Below, one piece after another: positions 61,633-64,000 of a DNA stretch of 64,000 bases. Position 1 is the stretch's first letter. Each line of letters opens with the position of its first letter. Origin of the DNA: Halobacterium hubeiense (GTDB lineage: Archaea > Halobacteriota > Halobacteria > Halobacteriales > Halobacteriaceae). Under the pieces are notes generated by a model, which had not been told where the DNA came from, did not search any database, and worked only from the letters and a program-made list of their open reading frames with translations. The stretch covers positions 48,460 to 112,459 of the forward strand of contig NZ_LN831305.1 in assembly GCF_001488575.1 (NCBI RefSeq), in the 5' to 3' direction. Made by a program: the position numbers and the translations under genes.

Positions 61633-62883
61633 ATGGCCGATAACACCGGGTCGCAACAATCACTCAACGACATCTGGGCGAGCGAGGACGCCATCTTCGC
61701 CAGGAAAGAACTCCTTGACATCGACCATATTCCCGACGAAGACCGAATCATCGGCCGTGACGAAGAAATCGAAGACGTTGCCTCCAGCATCCACCCCGCA
61801 GTCCGTGGCAAATCCCCACGAAACACACTCATTTACGGGAAAACCGGGACTGGGAAATCACTCGTAGCGAAACACGTCACACAAAGCGCCAAGCAATTCG
61901 CTGAAACCAACGATACAGACATGGGGCGTGTCTACATCGACTGCACGCAATCCACAACGGAAACCCGCGTTGTCATCAATATCGCTCGAAACCTCAACAG
62001 CCCAGAGGCAACGAACATCTCGATTCCCGTTACCGGACTCTCAACTGACGTCTACTACCACCGACTCTGGAATATCCTCGACGAACTGTACGATGTTGCC
62101 GTTATCATCCTCGACGAGATTGACAAACTCAAAGACAGCGAGATACTAATGCAACTGTCACGCGCCGGGGAAGCTGGGAAAGTCGACTCCTGTAAAGTCG
62201 GCATCATCGCCATTAGTAACAAGATCTCGTTCAAAGATACGCTCGATGAACGCGTGCTCAGCAGTCTGCAAGACCGGGAATTCGTATTTCCTCCATACGA
62301 CGCCAATCAACTCCGAAATATCATGCATAACCGGTCTGACGCGTTCCACGATGGTGTTCTCACAGATGATGTGATTCCATTAAGCGCTGCATTTGCTGCG
62401 CAAGAACACGGTGATGCTCGGAAAGCGCTCGATATCCTTCGTAACGCGGGAGAGCTAGCCAAAGATGCTGGAGCGGACCAAGTCTTGGAGGAACACGTTC
62501 GAGATGCACGGGAGAAAGCGGACATCGATCGGTTCGCACAACTTCTCGAAGGGCAGCCACCGCAGATTAAAGCCACCGTGTACTCTCTTTCACTCCTCGC
62601 AGACAACAATCCTGACGAGAGCGAATTTTCGACACGCCAGATATACGACGTATACAAGCAACTTACGGCACTCTTAGATATGGATACACTCTCACATCGG
62701 CGGATGGCTGACCGGCTCGGTGAACAAGTGTTCCTTGATATTCTTGGCCGGTCTGAACGCGTCGGTCGTGGCCGCGGGCAAGGTGTTACACATTACTACT
62801 TCCTGATGGAAGATCCGGAGGTCGTTAAGCAAGTTATTCACCAGGATGACCGGTTTGCTGACGTCAATAACGTGAGCATTTAA
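61633..62883 (+). CDS. orc1/cdc6: Orc1/Cdc6 replication initiator
   Basis: Start MADNTGSQQS at 61633 (the upstream frame runs through the origin boxes). 416 residues: DRIIGRDEEIEDVASSI, Walker A YGKTGTGKSLVAKH, Walker B VIILDEIDKL, sensor 1 IAISNKISF, sensor 2 GDARKALDILRNAGEL, and a C-terminal winged helix (HRRMADRLGEQVFLDILGRS). It should bind the surrounding ORB-like boxes and open the AT-rich region for MCM. All AAA+ motifs are intact. Confidence 0.96.
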   Translation: MADNTGSQQSLNDIWASEDAIFARKELLDIDHIPDEDRIIGRDEEIEDVASSIHPAVRGKSPRNTLIYGKTGTGKSLVAKHVTQSAKQFAETNDTDMGRVYIDCTQSTTETRVVINIARNLNSPEATNISIPVTGLSTDVYYHRLWNILDELYDVAVIILDEIDKLKDSEILMQLSRAGEAGKVDSCKVGIIAISNKISFKDTLDERVLSSLQDREFVFPPYDANQLRNIMHNRSDAFHDGVLTDDVIPLSAAFAAQEHGDARKALDILRNAGELAKDAGADQVLEEHVRDAREKADIDRFAQLLEGQPPQIKATVYSLSLLADNNPDESEFSTRQIYDVYKQLTALLDMDTLSHRRMADRLGEQVFLDILGRSERVGRGRGQGVTHYYFLMEDPEVVKQVIHQDDRFADVNNVSI

Positions 62884-62905
62884 CGTGCTAGGAGCAGACA
62901 ACTGA

Positions 62906-63034
62906 TTTCATTCGACACCTGGTGTGTCCCACCGCACTCTGTAACATTGCCAGCTCCGCGGGGCTTTCTAATACTGTCGTACATACGTCAGACACGTCGT
63001 TATGAGGCATTTACATTCGACAGTTGGGGTGGTG
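62906..63034 (+). repeat. Two ORB-like boxes downstream of orc1/cdc6
   Basis: TTTCATTCGACACCTGGTG at 62906-62924 and TTTACATTCGACAGTTGGGG at 63010-63029 share the box seen upstream of the gene. They extend the origin region past orc. 63035-63391 holds no supported gene. Confidence 0.7.
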
Positions 63035-63391
63035 AACCACCCAGCCTGCTCGCTCACAGCGATGCGGCTCGCTCGTCTAGAATGTGAATTCTTCCTTGAT
63101 GATGCACTTTACAGCCACTGAATGGCATGCATCCGCGACCGTCGGGAATACTCTCTCCCAGGCGTATCTTTAGCCATCCTAGCCTACCAACTAAGCCGCG
63201 CTGAAGCATGTACACCAGTCAAATTGAGAACTGCTGAATGACGAAGCCTTCGAAATCCGATGAATGTGATGCCGATAACTGTTGAAAGCCGTCTCTCGGA
63301 AATCAGATTCGCGTACCGAGTTGCAAGAAATCTCCCGATGATTCCCTCAAGATCTCTGGCACCTAGCGTTACGAATGGAACGGATGATTTG

Positions 63392-64000
63392 TCACGAATT
63401 CCGTCTCCCGGGGTCAGCCGCGTTCGTGGTTCCCGGTCTGGTTGAGCGTTCGAGGCTGACAGCTTCCCGCGTCCGCGCGACCGCCGTCAACACCGGGTAC
63501 GTCCACGACTCGTTCTCGTATAGGTACGCGCACAGGGAGTGGTCGTCGAAGCGAGGAACTGAGTCTCGTTGCTGAATCGTTCGCTGGCGGCGCTGCGTGA
63601 CGGCGTCGAGCTGTTCCGTGAACGACTCGCAGTGCCACTCCGGAATTATCGTCGTGTCCAGCGCGGCGAAGATGTCCTTGAGATCCGTCCACGCCGATTC
63701 AATTGACCGTGCTTCCTCGTCGATGGTTTCGAGGAAGTTCTCACGTCTTTGCGCGGCTTCCGCTGCTACCTCTATGAGTACGTGCTTGTACGCCGCAGTG
63801 AACGACACCGACGACTCGGGTCGAACGCCCTCAGCAATCTTCGGGCCGAACTCGCCGGCGAGGTGTTCGATGAGCGATTCATCGTACGTGTCGTCGTAGT
63901 GTGGCATGTTTAGGACAGTTTCGTGGTAGGCAGTACGAACGCGGTCGACTCTGTCGGTCGTAGACGCGTGATTCGAAATTTGTGGAACGTCACGCCCAGA
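63392..64000 (-). CDS. DUF7260-type protein, N terminus outside window
   Basis: The frame is open to the right edge. The segment DRVRTAYHETVLNMPHYDDT then YDESLIEHLAGEFGPKIAEG is characteristic of haloarchaeal DUF7260 proteins, and a helical coiled part (RRENFLETIDEEARSIESAW) follows. ATG 63907 is internal, not the true start. Function unknown. Confidence 0.75.
   Translation of the reverse strand, partial: SGRDVPQISNHASTTDRVDRVRTAYHETVLNMPHYDDTYDESLIEHLAGEFGPKIAEGVRPESSVSFTAAYKHVLIEVAAEAAQRRENFLETIDEEARSIESAWTDLKDIFAALDTTIIPEWHCESFTEQLDAVTQRRQRTIQQRDSVPRFDDHSLCAYLYENESWTYPVLTAVARTREAVSLERSTRPGTTNAADPGRRNS

Larger units (their letters stand above)
61141..61636. other. Replication origin next to orc1/cdc6
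   Basis: ORB-like boxes: reverse at 61141-61162; forward at 61400-61424 and 61567-61589 (ACATTCGACACCTGGGGTG); a partial forward box near 61468; and a reverse one (ACCGGGTGTCGAGTGT) over the orc start. Between the first two lies an AT-rich tract (about 61245-61400). Inverted ORBs around an AT-rich element beside orc is the standard archaeal origin form. Confidence 0.8.

Overview
The window reads as an accessory replicon (megaplasmid or integrated plasmid) of an extremely halophilic archaeon (class Halobacteria). The proteins are strongly acidic. Archaeal basal factors are present (TFB at 10.6 kb, TBP at 50.2 kb), as are archaeal replication genes (MCM at 38.7 kb, Orc1/Cdc6 at 61.6 kb) and haloarchaeal families such as HVO_A0114-type regulators, DUF5817 zinc-ribbon proteins, DUF1931 histone-like proteins and IS1595/IS6 transposases. 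TATA boxes about 25-28 bp upstream of leaderless starts are archaeal. No rRNA or tRNA gene was found.

Layout. 1-17 kb is an extracytoplasmic redox and metal cluster: a polytopic membrane protein, DsbA/DsbB-like thiol proteins, a Tat lipoprotein, a NosL-NosD fusion divergent from a NosF/NosY ABC transporter, a CPBP protease, a string of very small membrane proteins, TFB with small regulators, and a Zn/Cd-type P1B ATPase. 17-20.5 kb is a decay zone: a DUF1931 histone-like gene, a broken xseA, an IS1595 element that cut off a wHTH gene, and an orphan IS200/IS605-type end. 20.5-38 kb is a defence/mobile island. It holds a toxin-antitoxin-like pair, a convergent seven-gene HerA-ATPase/winged-helix cluster (21.8-27.2 kb), an HNH nuclease, a structured presumptive RNA in front of a 1128-residue DUF5817 protein, a PD-(D/E)XK nuclease, a cut-off type IIG restriction gene beside an IS6 remnant, and a HEPN-like protein.

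38-44 kb carries a plasmid MCM with an altered Walker B, an integrase, and a catalytically degenerate integrase fused to eight HNH-associated repeats. 44-50 kb has small zinc-ribbon and wHTH genes around a candidate origin (ORB-like boxes, iterons, AT-rich block) with no orc gene next to it. 50-58.9 kb holds TBP, a PadR regulator, an RNA polymerase epsilon-like protein and small operons. It also holds two distant copies of a symmetric motif quartet (TTAACCAACA / TGTTGGTTAA), plus an AbrB-PIN toxin-antitoxin module. 59-63 kb is the replicon core: parA with a small partner, 13-bp tandem repeats upstream of parA, and orc1/cdc6 surrounded by ORB-like repeats with an AT-rich block. The right edge cuts a DUF7260-type gene.

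How the parts fit: Orc, ORBs, MCM and ParA should replicate and segregate the replicon, the TBP/TFB/epsilon paralogues can retune transcription, and the island holds candidate defence modules. The best candidates for something undescribed are the HerA/winged-helix convergent cluster, the symmetric TTAACCAACA quartets, the structured RNA at about 30.0-30.3 kb and the HNH-repeat/dead-integrase fusion.
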